This document shows positions 34,057 to 43,231 of a stretch of DNA of 64,000 nt, piece after piece. The notes under the pieces were generated by a model that had not been told where the DNA came from, searched no databases, and saw nothing but the letters and a program-made list of their open reading frames with translations. Numbering within the stretch: position 1 is the first letter of the stretch; each line of letters starts with the position of its first letter. Position numbers and translations under genes: made by a program. This stretch comes from Geobacteraceae bacterium (GTDB lineage Bacteria; Desulfobacterota; Desulfuromonadia; Geobacterales; Geobacteraceae), in NCBI GenBank assembly GCA_029975275.1, contig JARKPN010000082.1, forward strand, positions 62,001-126,000. Reading direction: 5' to 3'.

Positions 34057-35364
34057 TCAGGCCGCCCCCATCCTTGTGGGGAGGGACGCGATAATCTCCA
34101 TGTGCCGCTCCGTGGAGCCGCTGTGCTCCCTGAGGAGGTTGACGCCGTTTTCGCCCATCTCCCTGCGGCCCGCTTCGTCGTCCAGGAGGTCCCGGATCGC
34201 CTCTTTCAGCATGGCTGCGTCGTCCACCCGGCGCCCGCCGCCGCAGCCGAGCATCCTGGAAGCAATCTCCCTAAAATTGTTCATATGGGGTCCGAATAGC
34301 ACCGGCACGGCCAGCGAGGCCGGCTCCAGGATGTTGTGACCGCCGACCGGCACCAGGCTGCCGCCGACAAACACCAGGTCCGACACAGAATAGAGGTCCA
34401 TCAGCTCGCCGACCGTATCGACCAGAAGCGCCTCTCCGGCGGCAAAGGTTGCGGTACGCTCGTCCAAGGATGAGCGCCGGGCAAAAGGGATACCGAACCT
34501 CCCCAGCAGCTCGGCCACCTCCCCGGCCCGCTCCGGGTGACGCGGCGCCAGCACCAGGAAGAACGCCGTCCCCTCGGCGGCCAGGGCGACACATGCAGCC
34601 AGTACCGCCTCCTCTTCTCCCTGGTGGGTGCTCCCCGCGGTAAAAACCGGCACCCGGTCGGGAATGCGGTACCGGCCGCGGAGTGCCGTCTTTTTCTCCT
34701 CCGGAACGTTCGGAACAGGGATGTCGTACTTCAGGTTGCCGGCCACGTGAACCCGGGAGGGGTGTGCTCCAATCATCGCGATCCTGCTGGCGTCCTCGCC
34801 GGTCTGCATGCAGAAGGCCGAAAAGTTTTCCAGCACCGGTTTGAACAGCCGGGAGAACCTCCGGTATCCCCCGAAGGATTTGTCCGAGATGCGGCCGTTG
34901 GCAAGGACCGCCGGAATGCCCAGAAGCCGGGCATGGCGGAGAAAGTTCGGCCAGATCTCGGTCTCCACCACCACGATGAGGCAGGGCCTGATCCGTTTCA
35001 GGGCCAGCCGTACGGAAAAACGGAAATCAAATGGAAAAAAGACGCAGAGGTCGGCATCGGAGAGCTTTTCCGCTATTTCCCTCCCCGTCTCGGTTACGGT
35101 GGAGAGGACGATTTTCCGTTCGGGATACCTGGTCTTCAGCGCCCGCAGCAGCGGCCGCACCGCCATGGTCTCCCCCACCGACACGGCATGGACCCAGACC
35201 GTGCCGGACCCCTCCAGCAGAGACAGTTTCTCGTGCGCGATGAAGCCCAGTCGCTCGCGGATCCCCTTGCGGAGCCTCCGGCGCCGCAGGTACCGCCAGA
35301 GGTACCAGGGGATTGAGAGAGGTATTGCCAGCAGGAGGAGTATGTCGTACAGGGCGTAGATCAT
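34057..35364 (-). CDS. kdtA: 3-deoxy-D-manno-octulosonic acid transferase KdtA/WaaA
   Basis: A 435-residue GT30 enzyme that adds Kdo from CMP-Kdo to lipid IVA. It has an N-terminal membrane anchor (about residues 3-22), VWVHAVSVGETMAVRPLLRA (about 55-74, with the catalytic Glu), VVVETEIWPNFLR (about 128-140), ANGRISDKSFGGYR and FVGGSLVPVGGHNILEPA. It is three bases downstream of msbA. Whether it is mono- or bifunctional cannot be told from sequence. Confidence 0.95.
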   Translation of the reverse strand: MIYALYDILLLLAIPLSIPWYLWRYLRRRRLRKGIRERLGFIAHEKLSLLEGSGTVWVHAVSVGETMAVRPLLRALKTRYPERKIVLSTVTETGREIAEKLSDADLCVFFPFDFRFSVRLALKRIRPCLIVVVETEIWPNFLRHARLLGIPAVLANGRISDKSFGGYRRFSRLFKPVLENFSAFCMQTGEDASRIAMIGAHPSRVHVAGNLKYDIPVPNVPEEKKTALRGRYRIPDRVPVFTAGSTHQGEEEAVLAACVALAAEGTAFFLVLAPRHPERAGEVAELLGRFGIPFARRSSLDERTATFAAGEALLVDTVGELMDLYSVSDLVFVGGSLVPVGGHNILEPASLAVPVLFGPHMNNFREIASRMLGCGGGRRVDDAAMLKEAIRDLLDDEAGRREMGENGVNLLREHSGSTERHMEIIASLPTRMGAA

Positions 35365-35367
35365 GCA

Positions 35368-37143
35368 TCAGCTCTGGAACTGCATTTCGTAGAGCTTTTT
35401 GTAGAGCCCGCCGGTCTCCAGCAGATGATGATGACTGCCGCGCTCGACGATCTCTCCCTTCTCGAACACCGCGATGGTGTCGGCATGGAGGATGGTGGAG
35501 AGGCGGTGGGCAATGACGAACGTGGTCCGGTTGGACATGAGATTGTTGATGGCCTGCTGGACCATCTGCTCGCTCTCGGTGTCGAGGGCGCTGGTGGCTT
35601 CGTCCAGGATCAGGATCGGAGCGTTCTTGAGGATTGCCCGGGCTATGCAGAGCCGCTGCTTCTGGCCGCCGGACAGTCGGACTCCGCGGTCGCCGATATT
35701 GGTCCGGTAACCTTCAGGCATTTCCATGATGAAGTCGTGGGCATATGCGGCCCTGGCCGCGCGCTCGACCTCCTCGTCGCTCGCGTCGGTCTTGCCGTAC
35801 CTGATATTGTTGGCAATGGTCTCGTTGAACAGGATGGTCTCCTGGTCGACCAGCGCGATCTGTCGCATGAGATCCTCGAGCTTCACGGTACGTATGTCGA
35901 TCCCGTCAATCAGTATGGCGCCGGACTGCACGTCGTAAAAACGTGAGAGCAGCGAGACCATGGTGGTCTTGCCCGCGCCCGACGGTCCCACCAGGGCCAC
36001 GACCTCACCCTTTCTGGCCGACAGGCTGACGTTCCTGAGGACCTGCTCGTCCTTGTACGAGAAGGAAACCTCACGGAATTCGACCTCTCCCCTGACCCGA
36101 TCGAGGCTCAACGCATCCGGTGCATCGGTGATCTCGGGCTTTTCGTCGATAATCTGGAAGACCCGCTCCCCGGCTCCGACGGAACGCTGGACGATCGAGT
36201 ACACGTTCAACAGCTTCTTTATGGGGGTATAGAGCATCCCCATGGCGAAAACGAACGAGATGAAGGCATCGGCCTCCACCCTGCCGGACAGGACATGGCT
36301 GCCGCCGAACCAGATGACCCCTGCGATGCCGAAGGAGGTGATGACCTCCATGATCGGGGTATGGAGCGCCTCGTACTTCAGGGTCTTGCGGGCAAAACCG
36401 AGGAACCTCAGGTTCGCCGTCTTGAACCTGTCGATTTCACGGTTTTCCAGGCCGAAGGCCTTGATGACCTTGATGCCGGAAAAGGTCTCCTGGAGGATGC
36501 AGGAGATGTCGCTTACCCTTTCAAGACCCAGCTTGGCCAGGCGCTTGATATGTCGTCCGATTATCCTGGTGGGAAACAGCATCAGCGGCACCACAATCAG
36601 GGTGATCAGGGCAAGCTGCCAGTCGAGATAAATGATCAGCCCCACCAGGCCGGCAGCCGTCAGGGTGTCCCTGAACAGGCACATCATGACCTCGGACATT
36701 CCGTTCTGCATCATGTTGACGTCGTTCAGGACCCGGGCCATGAGCACCCCGGTCGGATGGTTGTTGAAGAACCGGAGCGACAGGCGCATGTTCCGCTGGT
36801 AGATGTCGTTCCGGATACCCTGCACGCCGAGCTGTCCGGCAAAGGTGATGCAGAACTGCTGGATGAAACGGCACACCCCCCTGAAGATGAACAGTGCAAT
36901 CAGGGCGATCGGGAGCAGGTGATAGATGCTGAGCGAACTGACGGAAATCACCCCGCCCAGGATCGGCCCGGTCGAAAAGGTTATCTCGGAGGAATGCTCC
37001 GTAAACACCCGTTTCAGGACCTTTCCAATAAAAAACGCGATGGCCGAATCCGAAGCGGCAACCCCGACCGCGCCCACGAGAGATACGGCTATCAGCTTCC
37101 AGTAGGGGAAGGTATATCCCAGAATCCTTCTTAAGGTACCCAT
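35368..37143 (-). CDS. msbA: Lipid A export ABC transporter MsbA-like
   Basis: A 591-residue half-transporter: six transmembrane helices in residues about 15-320 and a nucleotide-binding domain with Walker A GPSGAGKTT (about 378-386), signature LSGGQKQRLCIARA (about 484-497) and Walker B ILILDEATSALD. It matches MsbA in length and in its position between lpxB and kdtA, and should flip the lipid A-core across the inner membrane. It is 18 bases downstream of lpxB. Confidence 0.92.
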   Translation of the reverse strand: MGTLRRILGYTFPYWKLIAVSLVGAVGVAASDSAIAFFIGKVLKRVFTEHSSEITFSTGPILGGVISVSSLSIYHLLPIALIALFIFRGVCRFIQQFCITFAGQLGVQGIRNDIYQRNMRLSLRFFNNHPTGVLMARVLNDVNMMQNGMSEVMMCLFRDTLTAAGLVGLIIYLDWQLALITLIVVPLMLFPTRIIGRHIKRLAKLGLERVSDISCILQETFSGIKVIKAFGLENREIDRFKTANLRFLGFARKTLKYEALHTPIMEVITSFGIAGVIWFGGSHVLSGRVEADAFISFVFAMGMLYTPIKKLLNVYSIVQRSVGAGERVFQIIDEKPEITDAPDALSLDRVRGEVEFREVSFSYKDEQVLRNVSLSARKGEVVALVGPSGAGKTTMVSLLSRFYDVQSGAILIDGIDIRTVKLEDLMRQIALVDQETILFNETIANNIRYGKTDASDEEVERAARAAYAHDFIMEMPEGYRTNIGDRGVRLSGGQKQRLCIARAILKNAPILILDEATSALDTESEQMVQQAINNLMSNRTTFVIAHRLSTILHADTIAVFEKGEIVERGSHHHLLETGGLYKKLYEMQFQS

Positions 37144-37161
37144 TTTACTGAAACCTTTCCT

Positions 37162-38313
37162 TCATTCGAGCATTTCCAGGGCGATGGCGGCGACCCGGCC
37201 GGAGCACCCCCCTTCCCCGAGGCGTTCGCGGACGAGCGCCAAGCCTTTCCGTATCTCATCCGTGTAACCCGGATCCGTCAGGATCCGGGCGATTTCATCC
37301 GCAATGAGACCGGGCTCGGCCTCATGCTGGATCATCTCCCGCACCACCCGTTTCCCGGCCACGATATTGCAGATGCCGATGTGATCGACCCGGATCAGGC
37401 GCTTTCCAACGGCATAGGTCAGTGGAGACACCCGGTAGATAATCACCATCGGCACCCCGAGCAGGGCTATCTCCAGGGTCACCGTGCCGGATACCGAGAT
37501 GATGGCGTCACACACCTGGATCACGTCGTATCCCTTGCCCGACACCACCGTGACCGGGAGCGTGGAGGACTCGAGACAGGGGTCAATGTCGGCACGCTCC
37601 AGGCTGGACGCCAGAGGAAGGATGAACTGGAGGTCGGGGAACCGCTCCTTGAGGATGCGGGCCGATTCGAGGATGACCGGCAGGTGTTTCCTGATCTCCT
37701 GGACCCGGCTTCCCGGGAACAGCCCCACGGTCCTGCGGGAGGGGTCGAGGCCGAAACGGCCGCGGGCCTCGTCAACCGGCATGGTCGGCCTTGCGGTGTC
37801 CACCAGCGGGTGTCCCACGAACGAGACCGGGACACCCTCCCGCTCGTAGAACGGGACCTCGAAGGGAAACACCACCGCCATCCGGTCCACCAGCCGGGCG
37901 ATCTTCCTGACCCGGCCGACGCGCCAGGCCCACACCTGCGGGCTTATGTAGTAGAGCACCCTGACCCCGGCCTTGCGGGCGACCCGCGCCAGCCGCAGGT
38001 TGAAATCGGGATAGTCGATCAGGATCAGCAGGTCGGGCGGATTGTTCTTCAGGATGTCGGCCATCCTGCGGAAGGCCCGGTAGATGGTGGGGAAATGGGC
38101 GGCCACCTCGACCAGGCCCACCACGGCCATTTCCCGGGCGTCCACCAGCGTGTCCGCTCCCGCCTCGCGCATCATGGGACCGCCGATGCCGAAAAAGGAC
38201 AGGGACGGGTCGCGCGACAGGGCCTCCCTCACCAGCGTGGAGCCGTGCAGGTCGCCGGACGCCTCGCCGGCTATGATCATGATGCGCTTGTTCGGCGTTG
38301 CAGGCTCCGACAC
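37162..38313 (-). CDS. lpxB: Lipid-A-disaccharide synthase LpxB
   Basis: A 383-residue GT19 enzyme joining UDP-diacylglucosamine and lipid X. IMIIAGEASGDLHGSTLV (about residues 11-28), FFGIGGPMMREAG, IDYPDFNLRLAR (about 113-124), YYISPQVWAWR and GSRVQEIRKHLP are all LpxB motifs. Two upstream ATGs are open in frame, but the GTG at 38313 has a GAGGAG site six bases upstream and gives the usual family length, so I take it as the start. A 135-base gap separates it from the RCC1 lipoprotein gene. Confidence 0.94.
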   Translation of the reverse strand: MSEPATPNKRIMIIAGEASGDLHGSTLVREALSRDPSLSFFGIGGPMMREAGADTLVDAREMAVVGLVEVAAHFPTIYRAFRRMADILKNNPPDLLILIDYPDFNLRLARVARKAGVRVLYYISPQVWAWRVGRVRKIARLVDRMAVVFPFEVPFYEREGVPVSFVGHPLVDTARPTMPVDEARGRFGLDPSRRTVGLFPGSRVQEIRKHLPVILESARILKERFPDLQFILPLASSLERADIDPCLESSTLPVTVVSGKGYDVIQVCDAIISVSGTVTLEIALLGVPMVIIYRVSPLTYAVGKRLIRVDHIGICNIVAGKRVVREMIQHEAEPGLIADEIARILTDPGYTDEIRKGLALVRERLGEGGCSGRVAAIALEMLE

Positions 38314-38448
38314 TTCGTGCTCCTCAAAAGAAAAAGTCATTGCGTCGGGAGGCCCGCGTCTGACCGGACACGGGACCCCCGTGATGCGCAATGACCAGTG
38401 ATTGAATCAGACGGGCCGTGCGACCCCCATCATGAGGAAACTAGCCTG

Positions 38449-39774
38449 TCAAAAATCGACCTTGACAGCATAGCTGCGGCTGGTTCTGGTTCCGTCACCC
38501 AGTTGTCCCCGGTTGTTTTTGCCCCAGGAATAGAGCTCGTTATTAGAGCCGCGCGCCAGGGAATGATGGCCCTGGGTGGTTACCGACGTGATGTCCGTCA
38601 ACGGGGACAGGCCCTCCGTGCTTTTCACCATGACCTTGACCTCCTGCGGTTTTGTGACTGCCGCGTCACTTCCCAATACACCGCCGTTGCCGAGTTGGCC
38701 GTACTTGTTGTAGCCCCAGGCGTAGACCCGAATTATTTGAGTCCCATCGCCATAGCTGATGACGGCCAGAGAGTGATCGAGTCCGGCCGAAATATCCGTC
38801 GCAGTCCAAGCAATGACTGGATTTTGATCGTCTTTCAGTTCCAGTTTGACCGGAACGGCACCCATGGATGAGGTCTTGGTGCCGTCACCCAACTGGCCGA
38901 AACCGTTGTACCCCCAGGCCCAGATTTTGCCGGCGCCGTCGATGGCGAGCGCATGGCTTCCACCGGCGGCAATTTGGTCGATATTGCCGAGCTCGGTATA
39001 AGTATAGCTATCCGCCGCACCACTACGCTGCTTCACCTGCACCGGGACCTTGCTGGTCGTAGTGGTGCCATTACCGAGCTGCCCCTTGGCGTTGCTTCCC
39101 CAGGCATAAACCTTTCCGGTCGACGTGAGGGCCAGGCTGAATTCTCCACCGGCCGCTATGGCAACGATCTCATCGGTGATGCCGGTAGTATCGACCTCGA
39201 TCGCGAACTTGCTGGTAGTCGTGGAGTTGTTCCCCAGTTGCCCCTTGGTGTTGCTCCCCCAGGCTAATAACGTGCCATTCGACTTCAGGGCAAGGCAGTG
39301 ATTCCCCCCTGCCGCCACGGCGGTGACGCCGGAAAGCGACGTAGCTTCGTCGGTGTCCAGAACCGGGGCCGGCCTCGACCTGGTAGTGAGGGTATTGTCT
39401 CCAAGCTGACCGCTGGTGTTGTGTCCCCAGGCATAGACAACCCCATCGTCCCCGATGGCGACACCGAAGCCTCCGCCGATGGAGACCTGCGTGTATTTAC
39501 TGACGCCCGTCAGCATTAGGACCGGCTTGGGAGAGTTGCTGTCGCGCCTGGTGCCGAGCCCGAGCTGGCCCCAGCCGTTGGCCCCCCATCCGTAGAGTTG
39601 CGGGTTTGTCGCGTCGTTGAATGCCAGCGTATGCTCGGAATTTACCGTCGAGTAAAAGAGATTGTACCCTTCATATTCTTCGTCCTCATCCGAACCGCTG
39701 CCGCAGGAAGCCAGCAGGGCCGTGAGAGCCAGGGTGAGGGTCAGACAAAGCATACGTCTTGTCATTCGGCACAT
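38449..39774 (-). CDS. RCC1-repeat beta-propeller lipoprotein
   Basis: A 441-residue protein with a signal peptide ending in a lipobox (LLASC, Cys24) and an acidic Gly/Ser linker. Seven RCC1-type repeats follow, each with a Y-x-W-G-x-N-x-x-G-Q-L-G core (for example VYAWGHNTSGQLG, VYAWGSNAKGQLG, VYAWGYNKYGQLG). Seven repeats make a complete propeller, so it is probably an envelope binding or scaffold protein. RCC1 repeats are best known from eukaryotes but occur in bacterial secreted proteins. It lies between gnnB and lpxB, where most lipid A operons have no such gene. Confidence 0.88.
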   Translation of the reverse strand: MCRMTRRMLCLTLTLALTALLASCGSGSDEDEEYEGYNLFYSTVNSEHTLAFNDATNPQLYGWGANGWGQLGLGTRRDSNSPKPVLMLTGVSKYTQVSIGGGFGVAIGDDGVVYAWGHNTSGQLGDNTLTTRSRPAPVLDTDEATSLSGVTAVAAGGNHCLALKSNGTLLAWGSNTKGQLGNNSTTTSKFAIEVDTTGITDEIVAIAAGGEFSLALTSTGKVYAWGSNAKGQLGNGTTTTSKVPVQVKQRSGAADSYTYTELGNIDQIAAGGSHALAIDGAGKIWAWGYNGFGQLGDGTKTSSMGAVPVKLELKDDQNPVIAWTATDISAGLDHSLAVISYGDGTQIIRVYAWGYNKYGQLGNGGVLGSDAAVTKPQEVKVMVKSTEGLSPLTDITSVTTQGHHSLARGSNNELYSWGKNNRGQLGDGTRTSRSYAVKVDF

Positions 39775-39865
39775 GGTTTTTCCCCTTTTGCACTTTATTC
39801 AGGAGTCCTGATTTACTGCGGAACAAGGAACCGGGCGCGGCACCGTTCAGGCGGCCTGCGCCGGG

Positions 39866-40963
39866 TCAGGCCAATGCCTTCTTCACCGTGGCGACCACCT
39901 CCTCCACCTGGCCGTCGGTCATCTCCGGGAAGATGGGGAGCGACATGCACCGTCCGGCCACCGATTCGGCCACCGGGAGCGAAAGCCCGCCGCATGCCGC
40001 AGCAAAGACCTCCTGGCGGTGGAGCGGTATGGGATAATAAACCGCCGAGGCGATACCGGCATCGGCAAGGCCCTTCATAACCCGATCCCGGTCGCCGGTA
40101 AGGATCGTGTACTGGTGAAAGACGTGCACGCCCCTTTCGTCGACGTGGGGCGTCGTGACACCCGTTTCCGCCAGCAGTCGGCTGTAGAGCCCGGCCACGC
40201 GCCGCCGGTTCCGGTTGTAGGAGTCGATGCGCTTGAGCTTGGCCCTGAGCACCACCGCCTGGATCTCGTCCAGGCGGCTGTTGAAGCCTATCACGCCGTG
40301 GTGGTAGCGCTGCCTGCTCCCGTGGTTGCGCAGCATGCGGAGCTTTTCGTCCAGTTCGTCCGAATCGGTGGTGATCATGCCGCCATCCCCGTAGCAGCCG
40401 AGGTTCTTGCTGGGGAAGAAGCTGAAGCAGCCCAGGCTGCCGATGGAGCCGGTCATCCGCCCCTGGAAGGTCGCTCCGAAGGACTGGGCGCAGTCCTCCA
40501 CCATGAGGAGTCCGTGGCGGTCGCAGACCGCCACGACGGCATCCGTGTCGGTGGGCTGTCCGAACAGGTGCACCGGCAGCACTGCCCTGGTCGCCGGGGT
40601 AACCGCGGCCTCGATCCCTGCCGGGTCGATGTTGTAGGTCAGGGGATCGATGTCCACGAACACCGGGGTGGCCCCCACGTAGCGGATGGCCTCGGCGGTT
40701 GCTACGAAGGTGAACGGGGTGGTGATCACCTCGTCGCCCGGGCCGATGCCGGACGCCACCAGGGCCAGGTGGAGCGCGTCGGTGCCGGACGCCACGGTTA
40801 CGGCATGCTTCACCCCCAGGAACGCAGCAGCCTCCTCCTCGAATGCGGACACGTTCGGTCCCAGGATGAACTGGCACTTCTCCATGACGGCCAGGATGCC
40901 GTTGTCAATCTCTTCCTTCAACTGACGGTACTGGATATTCAGGTCAACCATCGGAATAGTCAT
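39866..40963 (-). CDS. gnnB: PLP-dependent sugar aminotransferase, GnnB-like (DegT/DnrJ/EryC1/StrS)
   Basis: A 365-residue aspartate-aminotransferase-fold enzyme. FILGPNVSAFEEEAAAFLGV (about residues 32-51), ASGTDALHLAL (about 57-67), VEDCAQSFGATFQGR (about 154-168) and the PLP lysine in FSFFPSKNLGCYGDGG (about 180-195) define the DegT family. The Gfo/Idh/MocA gene upstream and lpxA beyond it suggest the GnnA/GnnB pair, which makes UDP-2-acetamido-3-amino-glucose for lipid A. A WbpE-type role in a diamino-uronic acid pathway is the alternative. The start is the ATG at 40963. Confidence 0.78.
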   Translation of the reverse strand: MTIPMVDLNIQYRQLKEEIDNGILAVMEKCQFILGPNVSAFEEEAAAFLGVKHAVTVASGTDALHLALVASGIGPGDEVITTPFTFVATAEAIRYVGATPVFVDIDPLTYNIDPAGIEAAVTPATRAVLPVHLFGQPTDTDAVVAVCDRHGLLMVEDCAQSFGATFQGRMTGSIGSLGCFSFFPSKNLGCYGDGGMITTDSDELDEKLRMLRNHGSRQRYHHGVIGFNSRLDEIQAVVLRAKLKRIDSYNRNRRRVAGLYSRLLAETGVTTPHVDERGVHVFHQYTILTGDRDRVMKGLADAGIASAVYYPIPLHRQEVFAAACGGLSLPVAESVAGRCMSLPIFPEMTDGQVEEVVATVKKALA

Positions 40964-41051
40964 CAATCTTCACCTGTCTCGAATAATCGGCACGGGGAAA
41001 GAGGGGTATCCTCCTCCCGGCACCGTGATTTTGCCTACGGCCGATAACCGT

Positions 41052-41990
41052 TCACAGTCTTTTGTTAATCAAAAGCGCGGTCTTCAGTGCGCGCCTGCCG
41101 TCCTCACCGGTGACTACCGGCTTCGCTCCCCCGGAAACGGCTTCGAGGAAGGATTCTATCTCGGTCATCAGGACGTCCCCCTGTCCCATCTCCCGCTGGT
41201 CGATGGTCACGTTGGGAACGCCGGGGAACATCTCGCCGTCACCCTTGCGGAACACGGCAAGCTTCTTGTTCTGGAAATCCAGGGTGATGTAGGCGTCGGG
41301 CTGGAATATCCGCATGCGCCGTTCGCTCTTGAAGCTGATGCGGCTGGCGGTCACGTTGGCCACGCAGCCGTCTTCGAACTGGATGCGGGCGTTTGCAATG
41401 TCCTCCTCGTCGGTGAACACAGGAGCGCCGATGGAATTGATGCTCTTTATGGGCGAGCGGACTATGTTCTGGATGATGTCGATGTCGTGTATCATCAGGT
41501 CCAGAACCACGTTCACGTCGGTGCCGCGCGGCTTGAACGGGGCTATCCGGACCGATTCGATGAACCTGGGCCCGTTCAGGATCCCGTCCAGTGCCTGAAG
41601 CACCGGGTTGAAGCGCTCCAGGTGCCCCACCTGCAGCACCGCCCCTGTTTTCCGGGCGATCCTGATCAGCTCGTCGGCCTCTTCGAGGGTGGTGGTCATC
41701 GGCTTTTCCAGCAGGACGTGCACCCCGCGTTCGAGAAACTCGCCGGCCACCCGGTAGTGGGACTGCGTAGGCACCGCAATGCTGACGGCATCCACCATCC
41801 CCAGAATCGCGCTATGGCAGGTGAAGGCCCGCGCGTCCAGCCGGTTCGCGACCGATTCGGCCCTTTCGCGGTCCACGTCCACCACTGCCACCAGGTCGGC
41901 GTTCGGGAGCGCGGCATACTTCTCCGCATGGAACCCTCCCAGGTAGCCGACGCCAATTACCGCGGTCCTTATCTTGCGGCTCAACGGCAT
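41052..41990 (-). CDS. gnnA: Gfo/Idh/MocA oxidoreductase, GnnA-like
   Basis: A 312-residue NAD-dependent dehydrogenase. The Rossmann motif AVIGVGYLGGFHAEKY (about residues 10-25), HVLLEKPMTTTLEEA (about 90-104, the EKP active-site lysine) and LMIHDIDIIQNI (about 164-175) are standard for the family. It overlaps lpxA by 10 bases and is followed by a sugar aminotransferase, as in gnnA-gnnB-lpxA loci. There GnnA oxidises the 3-hydroxyl of UDP-GlcNAc so that GnnB can aminate it. The assignment is from context, since the family is broad. Confidence 0.78.
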   Translation of the reverse strand: MPLSRKIRTAVIGVGYLGGFHAEKYAALPNADLVAVVDVDRERAESVANRLDARAFTCHSAILGMVDAVSIAVPTQSHYRVAGEFLERGVHVLLEKPMTTTLEEADELIRIARKTGAVLQVGHLERFNPVLQALDGILNGPRFIESVRIAPFKPRGTDVNVVLDLMIHDIDIIQNIVRSPIKSINSIGAPVFTDEEDIANARIQFEDGCVANVTASRISFKSERRMRIFQPDAYITLDFQNKKLAVFRKGDGEMFPGVPNVTIDQREMGQGDVLMTEIESFLEAVSGGAKPVVTGEDGRRALKTALLINKRL

Positions 41991-42751
41991 ATGCCCCTTT
42001 CCGATTTTTCCACGAACTCGACGAAATGCGTCACTTCAGGCGACTGGGAGACCTCGGCCCTGATGCGGGTCAGGGCTTCCTCGGTCAGGAGACCCGAACG
42101 GATGAGAATCTTGTAAGCCTTTTTCAGGTCCGCGATAACCTCGTCGGAAAAGCCCGACCTTTTCAGCCCGACCAGATTGAGGCCGTGCAGGGTTGCCCGG
42201 TCTCCGGCGGCAATGGTGTAGGGCGGCACGTCCTGTCCGACCATTGCGCCGCCACCGATCATGACGTGGGCCCCGATCCGCACGAACTGGTGCACTGCGG
42301 ACAGCCCCCCGAGTCGTGCATAGTCTTCGACGGTGATATGACCGGCAAGGGTCGACCCGTTCGCCATGATTACATGGTTGCCGATATGGCAGTCGTGGGC
42401 AACATGGCAGTAGGCCATGAACAGGTTGTCGTCACCGATGGTGGTCTCCCCGTCTCCGGTCACGGTGCCCAGGTGGATGGTGGCGAATTCCCGGATGGTG
42501 TTGCCGTTGCCTATCCGCAAGCAGGTCTCTTCCCCTTTGTACTTGAGGTCCTGGGGAACGGCGCCCACCGAGCAGAGATGAAATATCCGGTTGTTCTCGC
42601 CGATCTCGGTCCAGCCGTCGATCACGGCGCTGGGGCCGATGGTGGTACCTTTCCCTATTTTTACATGCTCGCCGATAACGGCAAACGGGCCGACCTGCAC
42701 CTGGACGTCCAGTTGCGCGCCCGGATGCACTATGGCGGTAGGATGTATCAT
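41981..42751 (-). CDS. lpxA: UDP-(N-acetyl)glucosamine acyltransferase LpxA
   Basis: A 256-residue left-handed beta-helix acyltransferase, first enzyme of lipid A synthesis. It begins MIHPTAIVHPGAQLDVQVQV and shows repeated hexapeptides. The catalytic histidine region is MAYCHVAHDCHIGNHVIMAN (about residues 119-138). The C-terminal helical part starts after LNLVGLKRSGFS. I chose the second of two adjacent ATGs because it sits six bases after GGAG. With gnnA/gnnB next to it, the substrate may be the 3-amino analogue of UDP-GlcNAc. fabZ lies 21 bases upstream. Confidence 0.95.
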   Translation of the reverse strand: MIHPTAIVHPGAQLDVQVQVGPFAVIGEHVKIGKGTTIGPSAVIDGWTEIGENNRIFHLCSVGAVPQDLKYKGEETCLRIGNGNTIREFATIHLGTVTGDGETTIGDDNLFMAYCHVAHDCHIGNHVIMANGSTLAGHITVEDYARLGGLSAVHQFVRIGAHVMIGGGAMVGQDVPPYTIAAGDRATLHGLNLVGLKRSGFSDEVIADLKKAYKILIRSGLLTEEALTRIRAEVSQSPEVTHFVEFVEKSERGICR

Positions 42752-42772
42752 CATGCGCTCCAAGTTGTTTCG

Positions 42773-43207
42773 CTATTTATCGGCAAAAGTCGCCTTCAGG
42801 TCCGCGTCCGCCACAAGCTTATCCTCCACGTACGCCTTGCCGTTGAACCCCCAGATGCCACGACGGTTGAGGGTTGTCTCCATTTCAAGCCGGAGCAGAT
42901 CTCCGGGAACGACCGGCTTCCGGAACCTGGCGTTGTCGATGGCCATGAAATAGCTGACTTTTTTCCTGATTTCATCGTCCGAGGAAAGGTATGCCAGTAT
43001 CCCGGCCACCTGCGCCATGGCCTCGATGATGAGCACGCCCGGCATGACGGGGTGGCCTGGAAAGTGCCCCTGGAAAAAAGGTTCGTTGATGGTCACGTTC
43101 TTGACCCCCACTATCCGTTTACCCGGGTCCATCTCGATAATCCGGTCAACCATCAGAAAGGGGTAGCGGTGCGGCAGTATGTTCATTATCTCTTTGACGT
43201 CAAGCAT
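42773..43207 (-). CDS. fabZ: (3R)-hydroxyacyl-ACP dehydratase FabZ
   Basis: A 144-residue hot-dog dehydratase. The catalytic histidine motif [13 protein letters not shown] (about residues 11-23) and [23 protein letters not shown] (read as [11 protein letters not shown] then IEAMAQ with the catalytic Glu, about 48-67) are present. It competes with LpxA and LpxD for 3-hydroxyacyl-ACP and is standard between lpxD and lpxA. Length is normal. Confidence 0.96.
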   Translation of the reverse strand: MLDVKEIMNILPHRYPFLMVDRIIEMDPGKRIVGVKNVTINEPFFQGHFPGHPVMPGVLIIEAMAQVAGILAYLSSDDEIRKKVSYFMAIDNARFRKPVVPGDLLRLEMETTLNRRGIWGFNGKAYVEDKLVADADLKATFADK

Positions 43208-43231
43208 TCCGTGGCTCCTTGAAAAGAATCG

